Origin: Erwinia tracheiphila
GTDB lineage: Bacteria; Pseudomonadota; Gammaproteobacteria; Enterobacterales; Enterobacteriaceae
Assembly: GCF_021365465.1 (NCBI RefSeq)
Contig: NZ_CP089932.1
Span: 4,030,001 to 4,094,000 of the forward strand
DNA: 64,000 nt
Direction: 5' to 3'
Below, one piece after another: positions 24,553 through 33,225 of this stretch; the stretch's first letter is position 1; each line of letters opens with the position of its first letter. The position numbers and the translations under genes are program-made. The notes below the pieces were generated by a model that was not told the origin of the DNA, did not search any database, and saw nothing but the letters and a program-made list of their open reading frames with translations.

Positions 24553-25031
24553 GGACACTGTTGCAAAGTTCGCGATGATGTGGCCTTTGGCATAACTGAA
24601 AGGCCTTACATTTCAAATGCTTTATTTACCAGGCGCATCACGCACAGGGGATAGCCGAAGCAGAAGTTTTCCGACTGTCCTTTACGCAGTGCCCGCATGA
24701 CTTCAATCCCCTGAAAAGGGCATAAGCTGTCTTCATTGATTTAAAACCCGGCGAGGCATTGATTATCCGTTTCAGTTTGCCGTGATCACATTCAATAAGG
24801 TTGTTCCGGTATTTTATCTGCCTGTGTTCAACGTCAGGCCGGCACTGGCCTTCCCGTTTTAGCAGAGCAGGCGCATGGCCGTATGTTGGCGCTTTGTCCG
24901 TGTTGATGCGGTGGGGGATTTGCCAGCCTTTCACGCTGTTAAAATTTTTCCCAGAAACCGGTATGCTGCTTTGCTGCTACGACGCAGGGAGGGATAAAAA
25001 TCAATGGTGCTTCCTCTGCTGTCAACAGCAG
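24553..25031 (-). mobile_element. IS6-family (IS26-like) remnant, C-terminal part, copy a
   Basis: Minus-strand remnant of an IS6-type transposase: MKGWQIPHRINTDKAPTYG, then KREGQCRPDVEHRQIKYRNN and ECDHGKLKRIINA (24934-24740 region) with the last catalytic residues, then a frameshift after MKTAYA. The native tail (IEVMRALRKGQSE..., KAFEM) is readable in another frame down to about 24618. An imperfect terminal repeat (ACTGTTGCAAA) lies at 24557-24567. Nearly identical to the copy at 47068-47577, including the frameshift. It breaks off at 25031, where an IS91-type fragment begins. Confidence 0.85.
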
Positions 25032-25818
25032 CATATCGAAATGGGCAGCGTCTGCGCCCTGCACACTTACGACCAGCAGCTCAATCAGCACCCACTTATC
25101 CACGTTTCCGCCACCCGTGGCGGTCCTGACGTTAAGCACGGCATCTGACGCAGCCTTTTCTTCAAAAAAAAGGCCGCTGAGGAGATCTGGCATAGCACTG
25201 TTATCCGTCTGCTACGCGGCAGCTATGACCGGATCAGTCCCGGCACCCAGCCGGGACTGGGATATATCCGCGCCAGAGAACAGTGGCGGCGTTACCTGAA
25301 GGCACAGTATGGTTGCTACTGGAAGGTGCACTTCACCAGGAAAACAAAGGTCGCCTGGCACAGCGTGAAATATCTGGGGCGCTACTGAATCGGCCACCAA
25401 TGTCGGCTTCACGCCTGCGACACTACGACGGTGGCGCGGTGGTTCACCACTACCTTGCTCACCATACGCGGAAGCATAAACTCCGGCCCCTGAGTCAGGA
25501 AGAGATGATCGGGGGCTATATCAGCCACGTTCCGGCACGACATTTTAAGGTGGTGCGTTACTCCGGCTTTCTGACCAACTGCAGGCGAGGTACGCTGCTC
25601 CCCGGTGCGTATGATACCCTGCAGATATCAGCCAGAAGAGAAGCCAGAGTTCGCGGTGCTGATGAAGGGTTTTCTGGGCACGTCCCCGTACAAATGCATC
25701 CTGTGCGGGGACAGACTTCGCTTTGCAAGTGCCCACCAGACCGGCGTGCACGCGACGGAATTGCTTTAGGAAAGGCTGCGTGGGATGGCGAAAAAACGAT
25801 GGCTCCGGATGCCTGAGC
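25032..25818 (+). mobile_element. IS91-family transposase remnant
   Basis: A rolling-circle (Y2) transposase fragment spread over several frames. Blocks seen in order: GSVCALHTYDQQLNQHPLIH, FFKKKAAEEIWHSTVIRLLRG, RRYLKAQYGCYWKVHFTRKT, RLRHYDGGAVVHHYLAHHT, MIGGYISHVPARHFKVVRYS and a tail KCILCGDRLRF-like zinc region that is shifted. An in-frame stop interrupts the last part before MAKKRWLRMP. The N-terminal zinc-binding part is missing; the fragment abuts the IS6 remnant at 25031. Confidence 0.75.
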
Positions 25819-26094
25819 TGGATCGGTGCGCCTGAAAAAATAGGCTTCAGGTTAATAATCCGGCAAAGATGGGATTTTTACATCAAATCTCACGTAAACC
25901 TGCGGCATCACTGAAATGGATCAGTGCCACCTTTCATGGTCAGGCGCACCTAAAGGAAGCGATTCAGATTCCTGACCAGCCAGCTCAACAAACCGGGATA
26001 TCTCCCAGAAATGGAGTTGCGGTAACGTAACATGGTGACCGTAAGAATTCGTTAATTTCTGGCAAAAATCCTAAAAATCATATTTGATTTATTT
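25819..26094. other. Non-coding stretch between IS91 and IS6 remnants
   Basis: About 275 bases with no recognised gene, repeat or site; probably IS91-flank or decayed accessory DNA. Confidence 0.4.
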
Positions 26095-26175
26095 GGCACT
26101 GTTGCAAATATTTGCAGTACCAGCGAACCACCCACAGGATGATGTCACGCTGAAAATGCCGACCTTTGGAGGAGT
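26095..26175 (-). mobile_element. IS6-family mini-remnant with terminal repeat
   Basis: A perfect IS6-type terminal repeat (GGCACTGTTGCAAA, 26095-26108) is joined directly to the reverse-strand N-terminal transposase codons (KGRHFQRDIILWVVRWYCKY). Normally that repeat lies at the far end of the gene, so nearly the whole transposase has been deleted between WYCKY and the 3' repeat. The junction falls in a shared GCAAAT. It lies upstream of the effector gene. Confidence 0.75.
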
Positions 26176-26251
26176 TTCCTGTACTTCCCCATTAATAAAT
26201 TATAAGCTAAGTTTACCAATATCGGCTGTTTGCAGCCGAAAAAGTACACCT

Positions 26252-26279
26252 GGAACTGATCGAGTCATCGTTACACTCA
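26252..26279 (+). promoter_or_regulatory. hrp box (HrpL-dependent promoter)
   Basis: GGAACT (26252-26257), a 15-base spacer and ACACTCA (26273-26279) fit the HrpL promoter consensus GGAACC-N15/16-CCACNNA with two mismatches, and the position is 123 bases upstream of the effector start. This places the effector in the type III secretion regulon. No search statistic was computed. Confidence 0.7.
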
Positions 26280-26402
26280 AGATAAACTTAATGTTTTGTC
26301 GTGATCTACTATCTGCTTTTACAGGTCTCAAACAAAGCAGCACAGTTCCAGACATCTTTTAAACAACAGTTTACTCGCTGGTCATGCATTTATGGAGAAG
26401 TC

Positions 26403-27920
26403 ATGCGGTTTCCCACTATCCGATTTTCCACTCAGTTAACTAACTCTACCCCGGCGCTTATGAAAACGGCCGAGAGTCAAAAACCTTGCGTAGCAGGCTC
26501 GAGTCTGACTACTGCTACGAAAGCAATGACATCAACCCAGGAGAGCTATCCATCAGTTCAGAAGGAGAACACATCACATAGCCAGCAACAAGGCGGCGAT
26601 GGCATACCAAATGGGAATTTGCGGCGAATGAAGTACGTTCTGGGCCTTGCAGCTACCGCTTATGCATACGACCAGGTGACAAATCATTTCTTCCTTTCCA
26701 CCACTTCGCTGCACGATGGAAAACAAGGTTTCACCAGTAATGAAAGGTTGGACAAAGCGACTAATGAGGCTAAAAAGCATATTCAACGCTATGAGCAGTT
26801 TGACAGCCACCGCCAGGCGCAAGACTTGCGCCCCAATGTTATGCTCCGGCGGGTGGGCTGCAACCAGTTTCTAACAATGAGCGATTATCGGTCTGCTACC
26901 CGCATATATCTTAGCAAAATGGTCGATACCGGGCAGTCCCACCAATCAATGGCGACATCGCTCGCATGTCTCAAGGGCGAACGCATCAAAGCGGAAAATA
27001 TCGCGAGATACCAGCCAGCTGTTGTTCCTAAAGATCCTGATCTGACCAAGAGTCCTTTGTACGATAGTAAGAATAAGTATTCGTTATCCGGCGTACCCAA
27101 TGAAAAGAGCGGTTCTACCGGCTACGCTTCTCGCTCCATTACGCATCCGTTTGTGCTAAAGTGCTATGCCGATTTCCAAAAGGCCTGCAACGAAAAAGGT
27201 TTGACTCCACGGCAATGCGTTAATGAGCTTGAGGCCAGGTTGGCAGGAAGCACCACTCTTGATGAGCAAGCGCAGCTAATCGCGGGTAAAGCTATACTGA
27301 ACCTGCGTCAGGTATATGCCGACGATCGGTATTGGGGACATGCAGAAAAAGTCATCATGCAAATGCTCAGTAAACATGGTCTGCTTTCTTCTGAAGAAGC
27401 CCTGAAATTGGACCAAAGTCTGATGTTCGAGGATCCTGATAAAAGTCTCTTAACCAGAAATACCAGCATAATGGGTCCAGCCTTGAGTAAACTCGAAACA
27501 CGCTTTCATCAGTGAAGACTGAAAAATAATCCGAAAGCACTGGAAGACCTGAACCCTATGATCAATTCAAAAAATATTGAGAACATGCCGCTGGCGCACT
27601 TCAAAGTCAACGAGAAGTTCAATGGTTTCGAAGACAGTTCCGGTTTTGGCGATTCTTTTACGTGTGCCAATGCAGCAGCCTGTATCAATCACGCCCGTCT
27701 GATGAGCGGTGAAAAGAGGATGTCGGAATCAGATGTGATAGCGCTGATCGGAAGCATCTATTCTGTTTATGCCGACGCTTCCGGTATCCGGCATAGTTTG
27801 CAAGAGGTGGCTCGTGGATGTTTTGTCGGTGCCGGATATACCACCGACGATGCGGATCGTTTCTACGAAAAAACCTGCAAGGCGGCTGCACATGCGTTCT
27901 ACAATGGAAAAAGCGTGTGA
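26403..27920 (+). pseudogene. hopG: HopG/XopAG-family type III effector, nonsense mutation
   Basis: Homologue of the Pseudomonas effector HopG1 and Xanthomonas XopAG (AvrGf1/2), injected into plant cells. ATG at 26403 is preceded by GGAG; the first 50 residues are rich in Ser and Thr, as expected for a secretion signal. Shared blocks include NHFFLSTTSLHDGK, YRSATRIYLSKMVDTGQ, KNKYSLSGVPNEKSGSTGY and SGIRHSLQEVARGCFVGAG. A TGA at 27513-27515 (codon 371) interrupts the frame, which continues without a shift to 27920; without it the protein would have 505 residues, close to HopG1. The residual start at 27558 has no ribosome site. Base composition is more AT-rich than the core genes nearby, and IS remnants flank it on both sides. 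The family match is from memory of HopG1. Confidence 0.85.
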
Positions 27921-27984
27921 CTACCCAGGGGGTTCGGAGTCGCTATGGCCACTCCCGTTTTTGCAATACTGATACTGAAGAAAT

Positions 27985-28252
27985 TGTGGCTGAACCTCTA
28001 CCGGATTCTGTGTAAATGCCTTTTCTCAGAAAAGACCGTCCAGGCGGTCACCGAACCCGACAACAAACTGCTCATTGCCGTACGCCAGCCACACCACCTT
28101 TTTCACTGCGTTGTCGGTAGTGAACACTTTGCGTTTCTTGATGGCATGCCTGATCATGCCGTTTAACGACCCGATGGTGTTGGTAGCGTGGATCACTTTT
28201 CGGATATCTGTTGGCCAGGCGAAGAACGTGGCCAAGTTGACCCAGTTTGCCT
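27985..28252 (-). mobile_element. IS256-family transposase remnant (3' end)
   Basis: Minus-strand C-terminal end of a Mutator/IS256-type transposase: WVNLATFFAWPTDIRKVIHATN, then SLNGMIRHAIKKRKVFTTDNAVKK and FGDRLDGLF with its stop. This is the last quarter of the gene. An outer end resembling the IS256 terminal repeat (GGCATTTACACAGAAT-like on the minus strand) lies around 27990-28018. The 5' part is missing because an IS6 element begins at 28253 inside the gene. Confidence 0.8.
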
Positions 28253-28498
28253 GGCACTGTTGCAAAGATCGCTGCGCAGATAAACCGCGCTGCATTTTCA
28301 CCAGTAATGCTCTCCATAAACGTATTCAAAGGCTGGCATTTCAATCGTGACATTATTCTGTGGGCGGTATGCTGGTACTGCAAATATGGCATCAGCTATC
28401 GTGAGCTGCAGGAGATGCTTGCTGAATGCGGCCTCAGTGTTGATCACTCCACAATGTATCGCTGAGTTCTGCGTCTGGTATCTTGATGAAACTAAAAA
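28253..28498 (+). mobile_element. IS6-family element, N-terminal half (split by IS5 and inversion)
   Basis: Starts with a perfect terminal repeat GGCACTGTTGCAAA (28253-28266), then plus-strand transposase codons FKGWHFNRDIILWAVCWYCKYG, ISYRELQEMLAECGLSVDHSTMYR and, after an internal deletion of about 20 codons, WYLDET. It stops at 28498 where an IS5-family copy begins. The next expected residues, YIKVNGRWAYLY, occur at the IS5 junction at 47577 on the other side of the inverted block. Confidence 0.85.
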
Positions 28499-29322
28499 CC
28501 TGCCTCAACAGAACGTTATTCCAGACAATAAGATCACAGGAAAAATGCAACAGGACCCCGTCATTCTCAGATGTCTTTTCCCGTCGGGTCAGGGCCCGGC
28601 GAAACCGGTTCATCCGGCTGCGCGTCCTCCCGGCGACGGGCACTGAAGTTCGTGGTTTTACTGGCATCTCATTCCTCTTTACGGGGCGGGATATAAGGCT
28701 CGTCACGACGGCTCAACCGGTCTGTTTTGCCCGGGCGCTTCGTCGCCTTTGTCCGGGCAGCGTCCGGGTTTTTGCCCCGGACGTCCCGTCTGAAGAGCAC
28801 CGGGTGTGTCCGCCACCAGTTTGATGTCATGCCTGTTTGCTGCTGCTGCGACCCGTGACAGAGGAAGCCCCCGGTATCTGTCATCAGACTGGGCTTTACG
28901 CCCTGTTTCCCTGTGTCCGTGGGGTTGCGTCCTGTTTTTTTGTCCCGGGCAGCGGTGATGTTGTCATACCGCCATCCATGAGCAGTCCGGGGTGTCCACA
29001 GGCCAGTAATCCGTTCTGCCAGAAACGCCCGAAGACACCTGCGTCTCTCCGTTCCCGGAAGCGCCGGGGCGCAGAAGCTGATGAACCTATCCCTGTGGCA
29101 TTGAGTGCATTCCACTGACAGGCTGTGCTGGGGACGAAGAAAATGGCGTTCATTGCGGCCCGATTATCAACACGTTTTCGGCGCGTACCCGGAGGATGGC
29201 GGGTTTTGTGTTCCGGGGTCCCGGAGTTCATCGCTAATCTGCCCTTTACCGCCTGCCATACTTTGCCCTCAGATATGACCGGTATGCATTATACGATAAC
29301 GCCTTTTGGGACAGACTCTTAA
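28499..29322 (-). mobile_element. IS5-family (IS427-like) element, decayed, copy A
   Basis: Minus-strand IS5-type transposase in several frames: ELRDPGTQNPPSS-type start near 29230, AAMNAIFFVPSTACQWNALNATGI, FGRFWQNGLLACGHPG, then KTGRNPTDTGKQGVKPSLMTDTGG and YIPPRKEE. Ends resemble each other as inverted repeats (CCTGCCTCAACAG at 28499 and, reversed, GTCTGTCCCAAAAGG near 29300-29318). It is about 90% or more like the copy at 47578-48447, in opposite orientation (estimated by eye). Too many frameshifts to be active. Confidence 0.85.
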
Positions 29323-30050
29323 TAGAGAGGCGAACACTTGATTCTCGATTTTTTGTCGGTGGATTGAGTCTGTTTCTTCCTTATTATTTTGATTTAATCA
29401 AAAATTAGCAGGAAAGGTTTTTCCCGACATTCACCGCGGTGATTCACGTTTTTTCATCTTACTCTGGTTCTGAAGCATTTTTCTTTGGTTAGTCAGCGGC
29501 GTGTCATACAGGATTTATCACAGTAAGAAGCCTTATCGAGGAGTGGCAGCATGCGGATAACCCGGTGGTGAAGTATGGAATAATTAACCGACAATCTTCT
29601 CCTCAGCGTTACGCAGGAGCAGACAGCCGGAGACACAGGGTACGATAATATCGATGGGAAGACAGACGTGTGTAACGATTTCAGGATAAAAAGCTGTTGG
29701 GAATAATTCCAAAATAAGCATATCAACGTGGCAAACAGCAAAAAGGTATTGAAAGGGACATTCGCTGGCAGAACAGCGTGTTATTGAAAAAGCGCAATGC
29801 AGGCAAGCGCGGAATCGTCTGCATCATGCCCTGCATCAAAGAACAATATTAGACACAACCAGAGCTGGCGACCATATATCAGTCTCAGATGCGGTATAGT
29901 ACCAGGGAGAAATACTCAATTCAGGAATCTACAGGCGTATTTTTTTAAAGTGAAAAATATTTCATCGGTATTGTTAGGTTTAAACGGCTCATGTATAAGC
30001 TTTTTGTTCTTGCCGCTGTAATTAAATGTTTAGATTAGAGGAACATAGGC
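29323..30050. other. AT-rich stretch without recognised gene
   Basis: About 730 bases between the IS5 copy and the folC-like gene. Short frames exist but none resembles a protein I know and none has a good ribosome site. The folC-like promoter must lie here. An AGAGGAAC ribosome site occurs at 30036-30043. Confidence 0.4.
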
Positions 30051-31295
30051 ATGAGTGAAAACTCCGGTTTACATGAGTGGCTTTCTTATATTGATAGCCT
30101 CCATTCCCAGGTTATCGATATGAGCCTTGACAGAATTAGGGCAGTGGCGAAGACACTCGATATATTAAAACCCGCCCCGTTTATTTTTTTGGTGGGGGGG
30201 ACCAATGGCAAAGGCACGACCTGCCATACACTTGAAAAAATACTGCAACTCTCCGGGCATAAAGTTGGTGTTTTTAGTTCCCCGCACATGATTAATTACA
30301 CCGAAACCGTGCGCATCCAGGGCAATGAACTGGCCGATGCTGACCACATTGCCGCGTTCGTTGCTATTAATAAGGCGCGTCAGGATTCTACTTTGACGCC
30401 TTTTGAATTTAATACGCTGGGCGCATTCTGGCTGCTGAAGCAGGCACGGGTTGATATTGCTATTATCGAAGTTGGAATGGGTGGGCGTGATGATGCGACT
30501 AATATTATTGAGCCAAACGTTTCGGTGATTACCAACGTCGCTCTGGACCACGAAGATTGGCTGGGTAAAAACACAGAAGCAATTGGCGAGATTAAGGCCG
30601 GTATCTTCCGCTCGGGTAAACCGGCGGTCATTGGCCAGGCCACGGCTCCGGTATCGTTGTTGACTTATGCGCAGGAAATAGGTGCGGTCATTCATCAGCG
30701 TGAGAATCATTGGCATGTCGACGTGCGAGATAATCATTGGGCATTTCGCGACGCCGACTGTGAATTTGTCCATTTAGATATTCCCAAAATGCCGTTGGAT
30801 AATGTAGCAACGGCGATTGCTGCCTTGCATGTTAGCGGCTTGAAATTTACGCCTGACGCACTGAATGAGGTTATTCTTAACGCCAACTTACCAGGTCGTT
30901 TCCAAATCAAAGTAAATAATCCAACGGTTATTTTGGACGTTGCGCATAATCCGCATGCCTCAGCTTATTTGGCGGAAAGACTGAGTAAATTCCCAATAAG
31001 AGGTCGATATCGGTTTGTCATCGGTATGCTGAACAATAAAGACATCAAGACGACTGTGGGTCATTTAAGCGGATTGTCTGATAGTTGGTATTGCTGCGGC
31101 GTTCAGGCTGGGTCGAGAAGTTCTCAGCCGGACGATGTGGCACAATATTTACCGCAGGCGCATACGTTCCCCGACGTTTTAGCGGGCTGGGAAGCCGCTA
31201 AACAGGAAGCCGAACCGGATGATGTGATTGTGGTCTGTGGCTCATTCTTCTCCGTTGCGCCGATACTAAACCTGCTTAATTCTACATCTGAATAA
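30051..31295 (+). CDS. folC: FolC-like dihydrofolate/folylpolyglutamate synthase, ectopic
   Basis: Mur-ligase-type enzyme that adds glutamate to dihydropteroate and/or reduced folates using ATP. It has 414 residues (E. coli FolC 422). Seen: P-loop GGTNGKGT (49-56), FSSPHMINYTETVRI, VGMGGRDDATN (141-151, where E. coli has GGRLDATN), the Mg/Lys block LDHEDWLG and EIKAGIFRSGK, and DVAHNPHA. All catalytic positions look intact, so it is probably functional. The usual enterobacterial folC lies next to accD, not here, so this is likely a second, diverged copy (roughly half identical to E. coli by eye), AT-richer than its neighbours, with its own terminator and IS remnants on both sides. Whether a normal folC exists elsewhere cannot be seen. 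Confidence 0.85.
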   Translation: MSENSGLHEWLSYIDSLHSQVIDMSLDRIRAVAKTLDILKPAPFIFLVGGTNGKGTTCHTLEKILQLSGHKVGVFSSPHMINYTETVRIQGNELADADHIAAFVAINKARQDSTLTPFEFNTLGAFWLLKQARVDIAIIEVGMGGRDDATNIIEPNVSVITNVALDHEDWLGKNTEAIGEIKAGIFRSGKPAVIGQATAPVSLLTYAQEIGAVIHQRENHWHVDVRDNHWAFRDADCEFVHLDIPKMPLDNVATAIAALHVSGLKFTPDALNEVILNANLPGRFQIKVNNPTVILDVAHNPHASAYLAERLSKFPIRGRYRFVIGMLNNKDIKTTVGHLSGLSDSWYCCGVQAGSRSSQPDDVAQYLPQAHTFPDVLAGWEAAKQEAEPDDVIVVCGSFFSVAPILNLLNSTSE

Positions 31296-31303
31296 CGGTT
31301 TTA

Positions 31304-31355
31304 AGAAGGACAGAACGAAAATGCCCGAATGCATTGTGTCCTTCTGGCCTTTTTA
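31304..31355 (+). terminator. Terminator after folC-like gene
   Basis: AGAAGGACA (31304-31312) and TGTCCTTCT (31337-31345) form a perfect nine-pair stem followed by GGCC and five T. It makes the folC-like gene a single-gene transcription unit. Confidence 0.8.
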
Positions 31356-31357
31356 AG

Positions 31358-31750
31358 GCGCTGCTGCAAAAGTTATTGCACTGATAAACTTGCGATAATG
31401 TTCAGCAGCGGCGCTGATAATAAACGCATTTAAAGGGTGACAGTATTCTGTGGGCGATGTATGGGTATTGCAAATAAACCCTCTCCCGGTATCGGTTTTT
31501 CTCTCCTCTGACGGTAACAGAAAAGACGTACAGTGGGTGAATGGGAAAAAATTTCAAACATCCTGCGACGTTACCAATCCTGCGCTATTTCCCGAACAGG
31601 CCAACATGCATGGGGTCAGACGTACACAAAAGCCAGGGTTAAACCTGGCTTAACGCACCGGCAGACGAAGTACCTTAACAACGTTATCCAACGTGGCCAT
31701 GCTGAAACGAAATGTCGAAATAGTGTCGCATCGGGAAGTAAGTCGATGTG
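31358..31750 (+). mobile_element. Highly decayed IS6-family remnant
   Basis: Fragments of an IS6-type transposase distinct from the other copies: a degenerate end GCGCTGCTGCAAAA (31358), then codons for NAFKG...ILWAMYGYCK (near 31425-31475), and further on HRQTKYLNNVIQRGHAETK and GSKSM (31660-31750), matching HRQIKYRNNVIE-DHGKLK and FKSM of the family. Large internal deletions; an old insertion. About 200 AT-rich bases without gene separate it from dapB. Confidence 0.65.
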
Positions 31751-31957
31751 ACAGCCTGCACCACCATTAACGGAAATGAGAGTGCCATCCCTGACACCAC
31801 TATTTCATCTGTCAGTAAATTCCCACATTAAATTTGTTTTACTGATAATTCGTCGCGTCTGTCATAAGATTCTTATCACGAATTTTTATTAGTGGTGTTG
31901 TGTTTAACCGCGGGTTAATCTGACCCGCTTTGCATGCACAGACTTAAGGGATGCACT

Positions 31958-32779
31958 ATGAATGATGCACAGATTCGCCTTGCTATCGTAGGCGCGTCGG
32001 GGCGTATGGGCCGCCAGCTAATCCAGGCTACCCATGAAGCTGAACGGGTTTGCCTCGGTGCGGCACTGGTTAGAGAAGGCTCCTCGCTCACGGGAGTGGA
32101 TGCGGGAGAACTGGCAGGAACTGGCCCACTCAATATTAAGGTCAGTAGCGATCTTGCTGCGGTAAAAGACAACTTTGATGTACTGATTGATTTTACGCGT
32201 CCAGAGGGCACGCTGGAGTACCTGGCATTTTGCCGGGCATACCACAAAGGGATCGTCATTGGTACCACTGGCTTTGATGAGTCAGGCAAAGCAGCAATTA
32301 GCGCGGCTTCTGAAGAAATCGGTATCGTGTTTGCGGCTAATTTCAGTGTCGGCGTTAACCTGGTGCTGAAACTATTGGAAAAAACAGCCAAAGTGATGGG
32401 CAGTTACGCTGATATCGAGATTATCGAAGCGCATCATCGACATAAGGTAGATGCTCCATCTGGTACTGCACTGGCGATGGGTGAATCAATTGCGGATGCA
32501 ATGAACTGGAATCTGGATGAACATGCCGTGTGGACTCGTGAGGGCCACACCGGGGAGCGCAAAGCGGAAACCATTGGCTTTGCCACTGTTCGTGCCGGAG
32601 ATATCGTCGGAGAGCATACTGCAATGTTTGTGGATGTTGGTGAATGCGTTGAGATTACCCATAAGGCTTCAAGTCGCATGACCTTTGCAAAAGGGGCGGT
32701 TAAGGCAGCAGAGTGGGTTAGTGGTCGTAAAAATGGTCTTTATAATATGAAAAATGTGCTTAATCTTGATGATATTTGA
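31958..32779 (+). CDS. dapB: 4-hydroxy-tetrahydrodipicolinate reductase
   Basis: NAD(P)H-dependent reductase of the lysine/diaminopimelate pathway. With ATG at 31958, preceded by AAGGGA, it has 273 residues as in E. coli. N-terminal Rossmann motif [10 protein letters not shown] (about 10-19), GTTGF near 102, the catalytic [15 protein letters not shown] block near 157 (His and Lys) are present. It now lies in inverted orientation relative to ispH, its neighbour side in E. coli. A long promoter region separates it from carA. Confidence 0.96.
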   Translation: MNDAQIRLAIVGASGRMGRQLIQATHEAERVCLGAALVREGSSLTGVDAGELAGTGPLNIKVSSDLAAVKDNFDVLIDFTRPEGTLEYLAFCRAYHKGIVIGTTGFDESGKAAISAASEEIGIVFAANFSVGVNLVLKLLEKTAKVMGSYADIEIIEAHHRHKVDAPSGTALAMGESIADAMNWNLDEHAVWTREGHTGERKAETIGFATVRAGDIVGEHTAMFVDVGECVEITHKASSRMTFAKGAVKAAEWVSGRKNGLYNMKNVLNLDDI

Positions 32780-33176
32780 TTTTTTCACGTTTATTTTTCT
32801 ATGCTAACATCATGATTTAAGGGTGATAATTTATTGCCCTTTTTAATTAAGTTATTATTTTGTTTTTTTATTTTTCTCATAGCTATTTGTGCTGTTTATC
32901 TCTTTTTTTCCTTCTCTTTTATCACTTTTTTTACCATTTGGTCCACTTTCTGCCTGCGGTAGTCGTTTACTTCTATTAAATAATTCATTTTTCTGCCTGA
33001 ATGATACAGATAGTTGTTCCTTTTGGCGTAAATCATCCTATTCTTCTGCCAGCTGGCTAAAACAACAAGAAAAAAAACGGGCTCAGACTGGACAAGTACA
33101 AGGGCGATCATTAGAATGCGCACAATTTGCCAAAATCGAGCGGTCAGGCGGTTTTTACATTGATTCACGGCTTCAG
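32780..33176. other. dapB-carA intergenic region
   Basis: About 400 AT-rich bases, similar in size to E. coli, where it carries the pyrimidine-responsive carAB P1 promoter with its regulators' sites. No gene was found; P1 elements were not resolved by eye. Confidence 0.45.
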
Positions 33177-33215
33177 TTTGAATTAATGTGCACATATTGT
33201 GACTGTTTATTCACC
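33177..33215 (+). promoter_or_regulatory. Two ARG boxes over the carAB P2 promoter
   Basis: TTTGAATTAATGTGCACA (33177-33194) and TGTGACTGTTTATTCACC (33198-33215) correspond in sequence and spacing to the two 18-base ArgR operators of E. coli carAB P2, directly upstream of the carA ribosome site. Arginine repression through ArgR is therefore expected. Confidence 0.75.
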
Positions 33216-33225
33216 GGAGGAAGTT

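Noticed and set aside
26301..26402. An upstream GTG start for the HopG-like protein
   Set aside because: It would add 34 residues without a ribosome site; the ATG at 26403 has GGAG and gives a length and N-terminus like HopG1.
26403..27920. First thought that the effector was HopX/AvrPphE
   Set aside because: The HopX catalytic regions are not present; the blocks match HopG1/XopAG along the whole length instead.
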